A DNA stretch of 64,000 nt from positions 248,001-312,000 of the forward strand of contig NZ_CP054143.1 in assembly GCF_013284055.1 (NCBI RefSeq), read 5' to 3'. The DNA comes from Deefgea piscis (GTDB taxonomy: Bacteria; Pseudomonadota; Gammaproteobacteria; Burkholderiales; Chitinibacteraceae). Each line of letters starts with the position of its first letter. The first letter of the stretch is position 1. The translations under genes and the position numbers were made by a program. The notes beneath the pieces are model-generated. The model was given only the letters and a program-made list of their open reading frames with translations. It searched no databases and was not told the DNA's origin. Shown here one piece after another: positions 17,889 through 26,617 of this stretch.

Positions 17889-18749
17889 ATGCTGACAACA
17901 ATATTCAGCATAACCTTGGCATTGTCAGTGGCCTCTGGCAATGATAACGAAGAACAATGGCAAGCCAGACTAGCAAAAGCTACACAACAAGAAACGCGTA
18001 ATCCATGGGCTGCGGCAGTCACATATTGCTATGCGGCGCGTTTAGGCATTACCGAAGCACAATATCGTTTAGCCATGTTGTATGCTTTTGGCTTTGGCGT
18101 GCCTGAAGACCGAGTCGCCGCCGCTAGCTTATTATCTATCGCTGCCGAACAAGGCCACCAAGAAGCACAAAAAATGCTCGAAACCATTCGCATCACGGGC
18201 CATCGTTTACCGCGCTGCGTTGAAGCGGATGTGGAGCCGGTCATGAGTAAATTACCGATCCAGAACGCCAAAATGAATGCCAACCAACAAGTTGTTGCCA
18301 ATATCATTAGCAAAGTCGCCACTTGGCACGGCGTTGATCCATCATTTGCACTGAGCATCGCCAAAGTTGAATCGGGCCTCAATAGCAGCGCGGTTTCGCC
18401 CAAATCGGCGATGGGCGTGATGCAGCTGATTCCCGAAACGGCCGCGCGGTTTAATGTCAAAGATGTCTTTAATACCAGCCAAAATGTAAAAGGTGGGGTG
18501 CGCTATTTGCGCTGGCTACTCGATCGCTACCAAGGCAATATCGCCTTAGTGGCCGCCAGTTACAATGCAGGGGAAGGAAAAGTAGATCACTACCGTGGGA
18601 TTCCGCCTTATCCAGAAACACAGCAATACGTGAAAAAAGTACTGCAACTCTACCCTTTTTCAGTTCACCAAACCGCTGCCGATCGCGACCGCGATATCAA
18701 TGTGTTTCCAGAACCAGCTAAAAGCAAAAAAACAAAGGTATATCGCTAG
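17889..18749 (+). CDS. Lytic transglycosylase (SLT domain) with Sel1-like repeats
   Basis: A 286-residue periplasmic murein lytic transglycosylase. A short signal peptide (MLTTIFSITLALSVASG) leads into Sel1-like repeats at about 40-95 (AAVTYCYAARLGITEAQYRL; LLSIAAEQGHQEAQ). The SLT goose-type lysozyme domain runs from about 140 to 265: catalytic Glu161 in AKVESGLNSSAVS, AMGVMQLIPETA, GVRYLRWLLDRY and SYNAGEGKVDHYRGIPPYPET. It resembles MltE/Slt-like or conjugation-associated SLT proteins. Divergent from the preceding hydrolase gene with about 100 bases between. Confidence 0.92.
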   Translation: MLTTIFSITLALSVASGNDNEEQWQARLAKATQQETRNPWAAAVTYCYAARLGITEAQYRLAMLYAFGFGVPEDRVAAASLLSIAAEQGHQEAQKMLETIRITGHRLPRCVEADVEPVMSKLPIQNAKMNANQQVVANIISKVATWHGVDPSFALSIAKVESGLNSSAVSPKSAMGVMQLIPETAARFNVKDVFNTSQNVKGGVRYLRWLLDRYQGNIALVAASYNAGEGKVDHYRGIPPYPETQQYVKKVLQLYPFSVHQTAADRDRDINVFPEPAKSKKTKVYR

Positions 18750-18894
18750 ACAGATTATTTTTTAAAGCCTAGCTGTATATACCTTATTGAGCAGCACTAA
18801 AAATTCAGACTTCCAAACCAGATTACTGGCTTACTTTTATAGCAAAACATTCAAGTCACTGAGCACGTTTAAACTGCAGCAGCACCAATTCGGT

Positions 18895-19125
18895 TTAATC
18901 TTCGTCTTGATCAAACGCGTCTTCAGTAGCTGCGGCATTGGCTTTTTCAATTTCTTTGCGCTGGCGCTGCGCTTCACCCAAAGCTTGCTCATAGGCATGA
19001 CGCTGCGCATCGGTCATTTCGGGCTTGAGCATTTCCAGCTCTTTGGCCGCTTGATACGCCGGCATCGGCTGCAATTGACTCACTAACTGAATCAGTGACG
19101 AGAACTGCTCTGGACTAACAGGCAT
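18895..19125 (-). CDS. Small hypothetical helical protein
   Basis: A 76-residue acidic, all-helical protein beginning MPVSPEQFSSLIQLVSQLQPMPAYQAAKE and ending in an acidic tail (DAFDQDED). A strong AAGGAG ribosome site sits 6 bases before the ATG. The middle (QRHAYEQALGEAQRQRKEIEKA) looks like a coiled coil. I do not recognise a family. It follows the dioxygenase gene by 21 bases on the same strand and is probably co-transcribed. Confidence 0.7.
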   Translation of the reverse strand: MPVSPEQFSSLIQLVSQLQPMPAYQAAKELEMLKPEMTDAQRHAYEQALGEAQRQRKEIEKANAAATEDAFDQDED

Positions 19126-19146
19126 CTGAATCTCCTTGAAAAATAA

Positions 19147-19920
19147 CTAGCAATCTACGCCGGGCTCAGTCGCAGATCGACTATTTTCTAGTGGCAAATT
19201 GTCACTGGCATGGTAGCTCATCACTAAAGAATACTTGGTTTTTTCGGTGCTATTGCGACTCGCGGCATGAAAAGTACGCGCATCAAATAACACCACATCG
19301 CCCGCACTAAGGCGCGGAAACTGCGCTTTAGCAATCCACGGCGCAGCCACTGGATGATCAGCAAGCAAAAATTCTCGCGAATCAAAAGCAGTTTCGGGCA
19401 AGGTCAAATTATGTGATGCGGGAATAAATCCCAAGCCGCCGTTTTCTGGATTTTCATCGCCCAAAGCCAACCAGCAAGACACCAACTGCGGCCGACTAAA
19501 ACGCCAATAGCGTAAATCACGATGCCATAACGTATCGCTGCTAAAGCTAGGTTGCTTGGTCATCAAGCTATTGTGGTGCACCTGCGTTAAGGTAATCCGC
19601 TCGCCCAACAACGGTCGCAATAACGCCAACAAGCGTGGATGCGTCGCCCATTGCCTAAAAATAGGCGAGCGCGCCACCATACCGCGTAAACGTCGAATCG
19701 TCTGACCACCTTGCGCGGCAACCGATTCGGGCGCACCGGGATACGCCAAGCTTGCTTCTAATTCAAATGGTGCTTCGCGCTTATCTAACGCAGCCATCGC
19801 CTCAGCGCGAATCTCGGCCACCTGCTCAGGTGCAGCAAACCCGCGCAAAATCACCACGCCTTGCTCGGCAAATACACGCTTTAACTGGGCAACATCAAAC
19901 GGCTGAGAAAATTCAAACAC
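19147..19920 (-). CDS. Phytanoyl-CoA dioxygenase (PhyH)-family protein
   Basis: A 257-residue non-haem Fe(II)/2-oxoglutarate dioxygenase-like protein. The iron ligands are visible as His133-x-Asp135 (LWHRDLRYW) and His218 (DARTFHAASRNS), and a basic residue just after (TEKTKYSLVMSYH) is suited to bind 2-oxoglutarate. The double-stranded beta-helix runs between them. PhyH-family enzymes act on many substrates, including halogenation, hydroxylation and phosphonate breakdown, and there is no neighbouring biosynthetic gene to point to one. The only partner is the 76-residue gene downstream. Confidence 0.85.
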   Translation of the reverse strand: MFEFSQPFDVAQLKRVFAEQGVVILRGFAAPEQVAEIRAEAMAALDKREAPFELEASLAYPGAPESVAAQGGQTIRRLRGMVARSPIFRQWATHPRLLALLRPLLGERITLTQVHHNSLMTKQPSFSSDTLWHRDLRYWRFSRPQLVSCWLALGDENPENGGLGFIPASHNLTLPETAFDSREFLLADHPVAAPWIAKAQFPRLSAGDVVLFDARTFHAASRNSTEKTKYSLVMSYHASDNLPLENSRSATEPGVDC

Positions 19921-20066
19921 GGCGCAAACTCGGAAAAATCAGTCAGAGCCCGATTGTACTTGAAGCACTGCCTTTGCTTGGTTAAATCCATAGAAATTTA
20001 TTGCGCAATGATTTTCATTTAGCCGTGTAAGTGGCATTTAATAGCGCAATTGAGCGCTAAAGTTGG

Positions 20067-21017
20067 TCAAATATTATTCTCCCATTTAGGCTGACGCCCG
20101 ATCAGAATAGGTGGCAGTTCCTTCAAATTGAGTGGCTTGCCCATTTCCTTATAAAACTGGTCCAGCGCCACCTTGTAAGTTGATAACGTTTCAGGAGATT
20201 GCCAGCGATTGGTTCTATTCTGAAATTCAGGATTTGAAGCAAGCTGGCTCGTGATGTTACGAATTTTTATGATGGCATCTCGGCCCCATGCCGTGCGTGG
20301 GCACACGATGCCACCAGTTAACAACTTGGCATTATCAATCGGTAGCGCCTTCAGTTTGGCGGAACTTAAATCTGCCGTATTGCGCTTGGCGTACATCCAC
20401 AATTCTTCATATTCAACGGTGTAATCCGCACGCCCTTGGGACAGCATTTTAAATGCATTGGAATTACCCTTGATTGAAGTGACATACGACAACCCTGAGT
20501 TTGCAGCACGTTTTGCCACTTTTTCATCAATATCATCAGAATAGCTGCGGCCTTTGTTGATCAAACCACGCAAACTAGGGCTATTCACCAGCGCAGCAAA
20601 ATCCACCTTACCCTCTTTAGTACGTGGAATTTTCGCAATGATCTCGTCCCTCACGATGACAGAGTGCGGCAAAACCTGCTCAATCGGCGCAGCATAAAAT
20701 CGCTTTTCATGCGCAGGCGTAATCAGACTTAAGGCAAAGCAGGCTTTGGGATTTTCTTCTTCCATAATGGCCTTGATTCTGATCGTGGGCGCCACCACAA
20801 ACGTTTGCTTATACTCTGGCATACGGTCAAAAACCATGCGACGTCGGATATCCGACATCCCTTCGGTGGGCTTGCCATCGACCAATATCATCCAAGGCGG
20901 CAAATCAAGTAGCAACCACGTAATCTCATCAACCACTGCTGCGCGTACTGGTGCCGCTGACAATAAACAGAGACTCAAAAACCAATATCCCGATTGCCTA
21001 ATCCATCTGCTCATCAT
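20067..21017 (-). CDS. TIGR02285-like periplasmic protein (extracellular solute-binding fold)
   Basis: A 316-residue exported protein with an N-terminal signal peptide (WFLSLCLLSAAPVRA, cleavage near residue 27). Sequences such as ITWLLLDLPPWMILVDGKPTEG and the later GRADYTVEYEELWMYAKR resemble the TIGR02285 group, a branch of the family-3 periplasmic binding-protein fold found in proteobacteria with no linked permease. Its ligand is unknown. No transporter genes adjoin it; a sensor kinase gene lies downstream, 80 bases beyond its start, but in a different operon. It may act as a chemosensory or signalling partner. Confidence 0.75.
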   Translation of the reverse strand: MMSRWIRQSGYWFLSLCLLSAAPVRAAVVDEITWLLLDLPPWMILVDGKPTEGMSDIRRRMVFDRMPEYKQTFVVAPTIRIKAIMEEENPKACFALSLITPAHEKRFYAAPIEQVLPHSVIVRDEIIAKIPRTKEGKVDFAALVNSPSLRGLINKGRSYSDDIDEKVAKRAANSGLSYVTSIKGNSNAFKMLSQGRADYTVEYEELWMYAKRNTADLSSAKLKALPIDNAKLLTGGIVCPRTAWGRDAIIKIRNITSQLASNPEFQNRTNRWQSPETLSTYKVALDQFYKEMGKPLNLKELPPILIGRQPKWENNI

Positions 21018-21100
21018 GATCTCTCTTGTATTTAAATCGACTAAGATCAGATTAGTACATACAAGAGAGTTCAGGTAGTATCAGATTGGTGACAGCTTTA

Positions 21101-22606
21101 TCAATCCTGCGGTAGCGTCACCATGGCTTGCAAGCCGCCTTGTGGATGATTACTCAACTCTAAAACGCCACCGTGGGCCTGAATAATATTGCGTGCAATC
21201 CCTAGGCCCAGACCATGCCCTTGATGATTATGCTGCCGACCATGATCTAGCCGAACATAAGGATCAAACAACGTCGCCAACGCCTCATCGGGAACGCCAG
21301 GTCCATGATCGCGCACCACAATCACCACCTTGCCCACGCCTTCCAGTACCGAGATCTCAACCCGCTCCCCGTAAAACAGCGCGTTGTCGATCAAATTACT
21401 TAAGGCGCGTTTGAGCGCCAACGGCTTAACCATCACCCATAAACCGCAGCGGCTATAGGCAATTTCATGCCCGGCCATGCGCGAATCTCTAACCATCCGT
21501 CCAAGCAGCGCATCAAGACGAATTCGGGTGCGATTTTCATGAATATCGCTGTCTTTAACGCTTTGCAAAGCGCCTTTGACCATCATATCGAGCTCGTCGA
21601 GGTCTTCATGAAACTCCAACCTGACCGCTTCATCGTCGAGCATTTCGGTGCGTAATTTCAGCCGCGTGATCGGCGTACGTAAATCATGTGATATCGCGGC
21701 AAAAAGTTTTTCACGGTCTTCTAAATAACGTTGAATCCGCTCGCGCATCGCGCCAAAGGCATGGGCAGTACGAATAAATTCTTCGCTACCTTCGGCCGGT
21801 AACGGCGGCGACTCGCCCTTACCAAACGCTTCGGCCGCTTCCGATAGCGCGGCTAATGGCCGCGTAATCCAGCGCACCACCACCCAAGTCAAAAGTAATA
21901 CCGTAAATAAAGTAATCAATTGCAATAGCCAACGCTCAGGCGGCATTGGATCGCTATTATCCAAAAAATAAGGATCGGGCATTAAGGTGGCCAAATACAG
22001 CCAATGTCCGGGCTCAATTTCAGTTTGAATCACCAACACCGGCGCTGGGCGCGGCGCCATCAACAAGGTGTTTTTAATCCAGTGATCGGGTAATTGCGAA
22101 ACAGTCATGCCATCGCTAGAAACCGCCAATTGATTCGGCCAAGCAAAGGCCAAACGCAAATCAGTTAACTGCGGTAGTTTTTGTTCAAATATTTGACGTA
22201 TAACCTGCAAAACCTGATTGGATAAAGGCTGCACGGCAATACCATGCACAGGGATCGGGCTATCATTAACCGTTACAAAAAACCGCGTCCCGCCCATTTC
22301 GCGTAATTGCTGAATTACTAGCGGCCGATAATTGGGCGGTAAACTTTGAAAAAAATGCACCGCACTCACCGCGCCGAGCGCAATATGGTCGGCCGCCGCG
22401 CTGACCTCTTGCTCGGACTTATTTTGCAAATAATTCGCCCAAATTGCATTGCCAATTAATTGCGACGCCAACACCCCAACGGCCATCACCCACAATAAAC
22501 GCGGCAATAATCGCGATGGCAAAATATGCTCTAACCAACGTGGCATGCTCATTAAACGGGCGCGTCGCGCCAATTCACGCAACCATTGCCACCGCCCTTT
22601 AAACAT
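21101..22606 (-). CDS. Sensor histidine kinase (EnvZ/GtrS-like)
   Basis: A 501-residue inner-membrane histidine kinase. TM1 (about 35-56) and TM2 (226-246) bracket a 170-residue periplasmic sensor domain. A HAMP domain (247-300) leads to the HisKA box with phospho-acceptor His307 (AAISHDLRTPITRLKLR). The HATPase has an N box (LSNLIDNALFYG), G1 (VRDHGPGVPDEAL) and G2 (GHGLGLGIARNII). Its start overlaps the response-regulator stop by 8 bases, so the two are translationally coupled. The pair follows a sugar-binding-protein gene in the same operon and lies beside a sugar ABC transporter. This parallels glucose-sensing GtrS-GltR systems of Pseudomonas, though the ligand here is unproved. Confidence 0.9.
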   Translation of the reverse strand: MFKGRWQWLRELARRARLMSMPRWLEHILPSRLLPRLLWVMAVGVLASQLIGNAIWANYLQNKSEQEVSAAADHIALGAVSAVHFFQSLPPNYRPLVIQQLREMGGTRFFVTVNDSPIPVHGIAVQPLSNQVLQVIRQIFEQKLPQLTDLRLAFAWPNQLAVSSDGMTVSQLPDHWIKNTLLMAPRPAPVLVIQTEIEPGHWLYLATLMPDPYFLDNSDPMPPERWLLQLITLFTVLLLTWVVVRWITRPLAALSEAAEAFGKGESPPLPAEGSEEFIRTAHAFGAMRERIQRYLEDREKLFAAISHDLRTPITRLKLRTEMLDDEAVRLEFHEDLDELDMMVKGALQSVKDSDIHENRTRIRLDALLGRMVRDSRMAGHEIAYSRCGLWVMVKPLALKRALSNLIDNALFYGERVEISVLEGVGKVVIVVRDHGPGVPDEALATLFDPYVRLDHGRQHNHQGHGLGLGIARNIIQAHGGVLELSNHPQGGLQAMVTLPQD

Positions 22607-23315
22607 GACTAATGGTCACCTCGGCCGAGAGCACATAACCCGCGCCGCGCACGGTTTTAATCAAATTGGGGTGCTTACCATCGTCTTCTAAACGTTGCCG
22701 TAAACGGCTCACTTGCACATCAAGCGAGCGATCCAGCGGCCCAGCATCACGGCCACGTGTTTCTTCGGCCAATTGGCTGCGATCCAAAATCTGCCCCGGG
22801 TGCTCTAAAAACATTTTCAATAACTGAAAATCCAAGCCGGTGAGCTTCACGACATCCCCATCGGGCGACATTAAATTACGCTCAACCGTATCGAGCGTAA
22901 AACCAACAAAACGATAGTAACGCCCAGTCCCAGAGCCCGTCTCAATACCGGTACGGCGATGAATGGCTTTGATGCGCGCCAGTAATTCACGGGGGTTATA
23001 TGGCTTAGCAATATAATCATCGGCGCCCAATTCAAGGCCGACAATTCGATCCGTCTCGTCCGAGCTGGCGGTCAGCATAATAATGGGCACATTGCTATTT
23101 TTTCGCACGGTTTGGCATAAAGCAAAGCCATCGGTGTCTGGCAGCATTACATCTAAAATCACCAAACTGAGCTCGTCTTTATAACGCTCAAATTCGCTCA
23201 AAAATGTTTCGCCATCGGGGGCAAGACGCACATCATATTGATTGCGCTCCAAATACGCTTTGAGCAATGTGCGGGTTTTTAAATCATCATCCACAATTAA
23301 AATCTTACGGCTCAT
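22599..23315 (-). CDS. OmpR-family response regulator (GltR-like)
   Basis: A 238-residue transcription factor. The receiver domain has the acidic pocket DDD (9-11), phospho-acceptor Asp55 (LVILDVMLPD), Thr/Ser switch (IIMLTASSDE) and Lys (DDYIAKPYNP). A winged-helix Trans_reg_C domain follows, ending LIKTVRGAGYVL. The start is set at MSRKILIVDDD behind an AGGACAGGG ribosome site; the frame extends 10 codons further upstream without conservation. It lies between the binding-protein gene (54 bases upstream) and the sensor kinase (overlapping). It probably regulates the divergent sugar transporter. Confidence 0.93.
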   Translation of the reverse strand: MSRKILIVDDDLKTRTLLKAYLERNQYDVRLAPDGETFLSEFERYKDELSLVILDVMLPDTDGFALCQTVRKNSNVPIIMLTASSDETDRIVGLELGADDYIAKPYNPRELLARIKAIHRRTGIETGSGTGRYYRFVGFTLDTVERNLMSPDGDVVKLTGLDFQLLKMFLEHPGQILDRSQLAEETRGRDAGPLDRSLDVQVSRLRQRLEDDGKHPNLIKTVRGAGYVLSAEVTISHV

Positions 23316-23369
23316 TCCCTGTCCTTTTGCATCGAGCGATCCCACGCGCGGCGGTATCCGCAGCGCCGA

Positions 23370-24620
23370 TTACTCATCTTTGCGATTAAGCGCTTTCACC
23401 ATCGCCGCTAAGCGCTGCTGCGTTTCGGCAACTGAAATCTTGTCATCTAAATAAAAAGTTTGAATCTGTGCCACTACCACATCTTTAAAGGTTTCATCGG
23501 CCGCCATTCGGTGCACCAAGCTTGGTGCTTGAAATGCCACCCCACGGGAAAAAGCGCGCCATGAAGCCTTACTACAACGATCCATACTGCTGATATCGAT
23601 ATCCCTTCGCACCGGTATCGAGCCTTTAATTCGGTTGTAACCGATTTGCACCGCCGGTGACACCATCAATTGTGCAAAGCGCTCTTGATTCACTTGCTTG
23701 GCATAATCCCCAGCAAACATCACCAAAGTATCAATGCTATAGAGATGAACGTCCTCGGTCTTGGGCACAACGCTACAGGCAAAATCAACGTCCAAGACCA
23801 AACCTTGCGCCACCAGCTCGCCTTTCATCCAGTCGCCCATCACCAACATCGCCGCTTGCCCGCTGGCAAATTGCTTGGCCACCTCAGTCCACGGCAGATC
23901 GCCCGTGGTTTTATGCGTATAGGTTTTCCATTCGCGTAAACGATTTAAAGCCTGAGCAAAGCGCGGGTCTAAATATGCTTGTGGATTTTTATGCACAAAT
24001 AAATCACGATAAAACGATACGTCGCCCTCGGCCAGCACCAGCGTTTCAAATAAAGTGGCCACTTGCCAAGCTTCACTGCTTTGCGCCAAAGGCGTAATCC
24101 CAGCGGCCTGCAATATTAAAGCAATCCGGCGAAAATCGTTAAAATCACGCGGCGGTTTTAATCCCAAGCGATCAAATATTTTTTTGTTATACAGCAAGGT
24201 ATTAATGCGATGAATCCCCAGCGGCACCGCCACCGTATGTTGCCGATGCTCGACCAGATTCCACACCGTGGGAAATAACTGGCTTTGCCAACGTACCGCC
24301 GCACTGTCTAATTCTAAAATCAGGCCTAGTTCAGCCCATTCATTAATCGCCGGACCGATCAACTGCGACACCGCTGGCGGCTTGCCCGATAACACGCGGC
24401 TTTTGAGCACCTTCATCGCGCCAACGCCTGCGCCCCCCGGAATCGCCGAGTCACGCCATTCAATATTTTCTTCCGCCATTTTTTGCCGCAAAAAATCTGC
24501 CGCCCGCCGCTCATTGGGCGAAGTCCACCAATGCAAAACATCCAGCGGTTCAGCGGCGTGTAGTGCACTACTGAGCAGCAACAAAATCAGACTGATCGCA
24601 GGGTATTTTATGATTTTCAC
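23370..24620 (-). CDS. Sugar ABC-type periplasmic binding protein linked to a two-component system
   Basis: A 416-residue family-1 extracellular solute-binding protein. I place the start at GTG 24620, which gives a proper signal peptide (VKIIKYPAISLILLLLSSALHAAEP); the longer frame to 24725 puts 35 polar residues before it. The mature part begins with LDVLHWWTSPNE, typical of sugar-binding proteins of the GtsA/MalE type, and has the hinge-region GQAAMLVMGDW. It is divergent from the complete ABC transporter, which has its own binding protein, and co-directional with the response regulator and kinase. That suggests it serves as a periplasmic sensor subunit for the kinase rather than for transport. 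This role is inferred from gene order only. Confidence 0.82.
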   Translation of the reverse strand: MKIIKYPAISLILLLLSSALHAAEPLDVLHWWTSPNERRAADFLRQKMAEENIEWRDSAIPGGAGVGAMKVLKSRVLSGKPPAVSQLIGPAINEWAELGLILELDSAAVRWQSQLFPTVWNLVEHRQHTVAVPLGIHRINTLLYNKKIFDRLGLKPPRDFNDFRRIALILQAAGITPLAQSSEAWQVATLFETLVLAEGDVSFYRDLFVHKNPQAYLDPRFAQALNRLREWKTYTHKTTGDLPWTEVAKQFASGQAAMLVMGDWMKGELVAQGLVLDVDFACSVVPKTEDVHLYSIDTLVMFAGDYAKQVNQERFAQLMVSPAVQIGYNRIKGSIPVRRDIDISSMDRCSKASWRAFSRGVAFQAPSLVHRMAADETFKDVVVAQIQTFYLDDKISVAETQQRLAAMVKALNRKDE

Positions 24621-24974
24621 TATTGATTCAAACACCTGTCGCAATTCTCCATGAATTAAGTCGACTATATCGTAAGCTTCCAAGGAAAAGCGTAATAAAA
24701 CATTTCTTTTTATGCCGATATGCAATCAGCGCAAACAAGGGGATTACATAGGATAATGCAGGCTTTGTCAGCATTTTGCCGTTTTTTGGCAATTTTCCTG
24801 TGATTTTTTGTAACGCACAAATCACAAGCCAATGTCATGTAACTCAACAAATTCAACAACATCAGCATAATTTTGCGAAAAATCCCCGTCGCTAGTGTCA
24901 CAAATTACTCGATGCTAATTTAGCGCCACCGAGACAAATAGATCACGGCATACACCACACGAGGATTTAATCGC
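24621..24974. promoter_or_regulatory. Divergent control region between the sensor and transporter operons
   Basis: A 354-base gene-free region separating two divergent binding-protein genes, so it must hold both promoters. It is AT-rich. A dyad TGTGATTT / AAATCACA (24799-24826, 12-base spacer, with inner TTGT/ACAA) is the most regular structure. GAGGATTTAATCGC just before 24975 supplies the ribosome site of the transporter binding protein. No -35/-10 pair is convincing enough to name. Confidence 0.5.
24799..24826. promoter_or_regulatory. Candidate operator dyad
   Basis: Inverted repeat TGTGATTT ... AAATCACA centred between the divergent operons. The half-site resembles that of CRP (TGTGA), but the spacing is too wide for a standard CRP site. 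It could bind the adjacent OmpR-type regulator or another factor. Confidence 0.35.
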
Positions 24975-26219
24975 ATGCGCACTCTGAACACACGTCATCT
25001 CTTACTAGCGACTTTATTGGCAGCAGGAACCGCCCAAGCAGGTACCGTGAATATCGAATCATGGCGAGTCGATGATAAAGCCCTCTGGGAAGAAGTGTTA
25101 ATTCCAGCGTTTCAAAAAAAGAACCCAGGCATTCAAGTTAAATTTACGCCAACGGCTCCCACTGAATACGATTCAAGCTTAACCGCCCGCCTTACCGGTG
25201 CTACTGCTGGCGATTTAATCACTTGCCGTCCATTTGATAAATCACTGGATTTATTTAAAAAAGGTCAGCTTGAAAAACTCGACGGCAAAGCCGGCATGGA
25301 AAACTTCCCCGCCTCTGCCAAAGTGGCATGGCAAACCGATGATGGCAAAGCGACGTACTGTATGCCAATGGCCTCGGTCATTCATGGGTATTTTTACAAT
25401 AAAAAAATCTTTAAAGATCTGAACTTGCCAGTACCCAAAACGCAAGCTGAGTTTTTTGCCGCGATGGAAAAAATCAAAGCCGCAGGCAAAACGCCAATCG
25501 CTTTAGGCACGGCTGATCAGTGGGAATCAAACCAAACGGTATTGACCAACGTCGGCGCCAATAACTGGAAAGGCGAAGAAGGCCGCAAAGCCTTAATCGC
25601 TGGTAAAGCCAAATTCACTGACCCACAATTTGTTGCTGCTTGGGAACAACTGAGCAAAATGGGCCCGCTGATGGGCAAAGGTGCTTCAGCCCAAACCTAT
25701 GCCGATAGCCAAAACTTGTTCGCCATGGGCAAAGCCGGTGTGTATCCAGCAGGTAGCTGGGACATCGCTTACTTTAATAAAGAAGGCCTAGACTTTGGCG
25801 CCTTCCCACCGCCAGTCGCCAAAGCGGGTGACCAATGCTATATCTCGGATCACACCGATATTGGTATGGGCGTAAACCCAAAAGCCAAAAACAAAGCCGA
25901 TGCGTATAAATTCTTGGCTTGGCTTGGTTCACAAGAATTTGCCGACCTTTACACCAATAAAGTCACCGGCTTTTTCTCACTATCGAATCATCTGATTTCG
26001 GTACAAGACCCAGTGGCCAAACAAATGCTCGATTGGCGCAAAACCTGCAAATCCACCATTCGCCTAAACGCGCAAATCATGAACCGTGGCACGCCAGCGA
26101 TGGAAAATGAATTGTGGAACGTCAGCTCGCAAGTGCTCAACGGCAAAATGGCACCGAAAGACGCCGCAGCGCAAATCCAAACTGGTTTTGCAAAATGGTA
26201 TGCCCCGCAGCAAAAATAA
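24975..26219 (+). CDS. Carbohydrate ABC transporter periplasmic binding protein
   Basis: A 414-residue family-1 solute-binding protein delivering a sugar to the two permeases downstream. The signal peptide is clear (MRTLNTRHLLLATLLAAGTAQA, cleavage near 22). The mature domain starts VNIESWRVDDKALWEEVLIPAF and has the expected features, including FNKEGLDFGAFPPP and a C-terminal GFAKWYAP. It is encoded first in a + strand operon with permeases and an UgpC-type ATPase. A strong terminator-like hairpin right after it would raise its expression over the membrane components, as in mal operons. The substrate is not determined; glucose, a disaccharide or a chitin-derived sugar are all possible. Confidence 0.9.
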   Translation: MRTLNTRHLLLATLLAAGTAQAGTVNIESWRVDDKALWEEVLIPAFQKKNPGIQVKFTPTAPTEYDSSLTARLTGATAGDLITCRPFDKSLDLFKKGQLEKLDGKAGMENFPASAKVAWQTDDGKATYCMPMASVIHGYFYNKKIFKDLNLPVPKTQAEFFAAMEKIKAAGKTPIALGTADQWESNQTVLTNVGANNWKGEEGRKALIAGKAKFTDPQFVAAWEQLSKMGPLMGKGASAQTYADSQNLFAMGKAGVYPAGSWDIAYFNKEGLDFGAFPPPVAKAGDQCYISDHTDIGMGVNPKAKNKADAYKFLAWLGSQEFADLYTNKVTGFFSLSNHLISVQDPVAKQMLDWRKTCKSTIRLNAQIMNRGTPAMENELWNVSSQVLNGKMAPKDAAAQIQTGFAKWYAPQQK

Positions 26220-26249
26220 TTGATCTGCCCTCACCCCAGCGTGAGTTTA

Positions 26250-26277
26250 GCTGGCGGCTTGCCGCCGGCTTTTTTTT
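26250..26277 (+). terminator. Terminator/attenuator after the binding-protein gene
   Basis: Stem GCTGGCGGC / GCCGCCGGC with a 2-base central TT and one G-U pair, followed by eight T. It is 30 bases past the stop and inside the operon, so it probably sets a high binding protein to permease ratio. Confidence 0.8.
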
Positions 26278-26278
26278 C

Positions 26279-26316
26279 GTAGGCGGGGTTATTGAGCGGG
26301 GCGACAACCCATCCAA
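26279..26316. repeat. Degenerate copy of the GTAGGGTGGGTT dyad element
   Basis: Sequence starting GTAGGCGGGGTTATTGAGCG and ending ACAACCCATCCAA. It is the same dyad as the two full elements downstream, with several substitutions. The GGGTGGGTT/AACCCACC ends can pair to form a hairpin. Confidence 0.6.
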
Positions 26317-26363
26317 TACATCCCCTGTGCTTGACCCGTCTTTTTTGATTTTTTGGAGTTGCG

Positions 26364-26444
26364 ATGCAGCGCTGGCATATCGTTTTATTTCTTGCGCCTG
26401 CGGTACTGATTGATTCGGCTCGTAGGGTGGGTTACGGAGCGTAA
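26364..26444 (+). pseudogene. Truncated permease 5'-end copy 1 (26 codons)
   Basis: ATG preceded by TTTTTGGAGTTGCG, then the same first 16 codons as the intact permease (MQRWHIVLFLAPAVLI versus MKRWHIVLFLAPAVLI). It diverges where the dyad element begins and stops after 26 codons (ending RRVGYGA). It is a duplicated, element-interrupted start of the downstream gene. If translated, it would give a single membrane-spanning peptide. Confidence 0.75.
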
Positions 26445-26460
26445 GCGACAACCCACCAAA
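26421..26460. repeat. GTAGGGTGGGTT dyad element, copy A
   Basis: CGTAGGGTGGGTTACGGAGC followed by GTAAGCGACAACCCACCAAA. The outer GGGTGGGTT and AACCCACC pair. This short dyad sequence is of a type widespread in bacterial intergenic regions. Here it interrupts the permease start copy. Confidence 0.75.
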
Positions 26461-26520
26461 ATACCACCACCGCCATTTCACGGCATTGATTTACGACCTT
26501 TTTTTATTTTTGGAGTTGTG

Positions 26521-26601
26521 ATGAAACGCTGGCATATCGTTTTATTTCTTGCGCCTGCGGTACTGATTGATTCGGCTCGTAGGGTGGGTTACGGAGCGTA
26601 A
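26521..26601 (+). pseudogene. Truncated permease 5'-end copy 2 (26 codons)
   Basis: Second copy, 157 bases after the first, with ATG and TTTTTGGAGTTGTG identical to the leader of the intact gene. The first 16 residues match the intact permease exactly, and it is then interrupted by the dyad element and stops. The whole unit from here to the intact start is 156 bases, so copies 1 and 2 form a tandem array ending at the real gene. Confidence 0.8.
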
Positions 26602-26617
26602 GCGACAACCCACCAAA
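26578..26617. repeat. GTAGGGTGGGTT dyad element, copy B
   Basis: Sequence identical to copy A over the dyad, inside the second tandem unit, 157 bases downstream. Confidence 0.75.

Noticed and set aside
24799-24826. CRP site in the sugar operon control region
   Set aside because: Half-sites TGTGA/TCACA are 18 bases apart instead of 6, so a standard CRP site is not supported.
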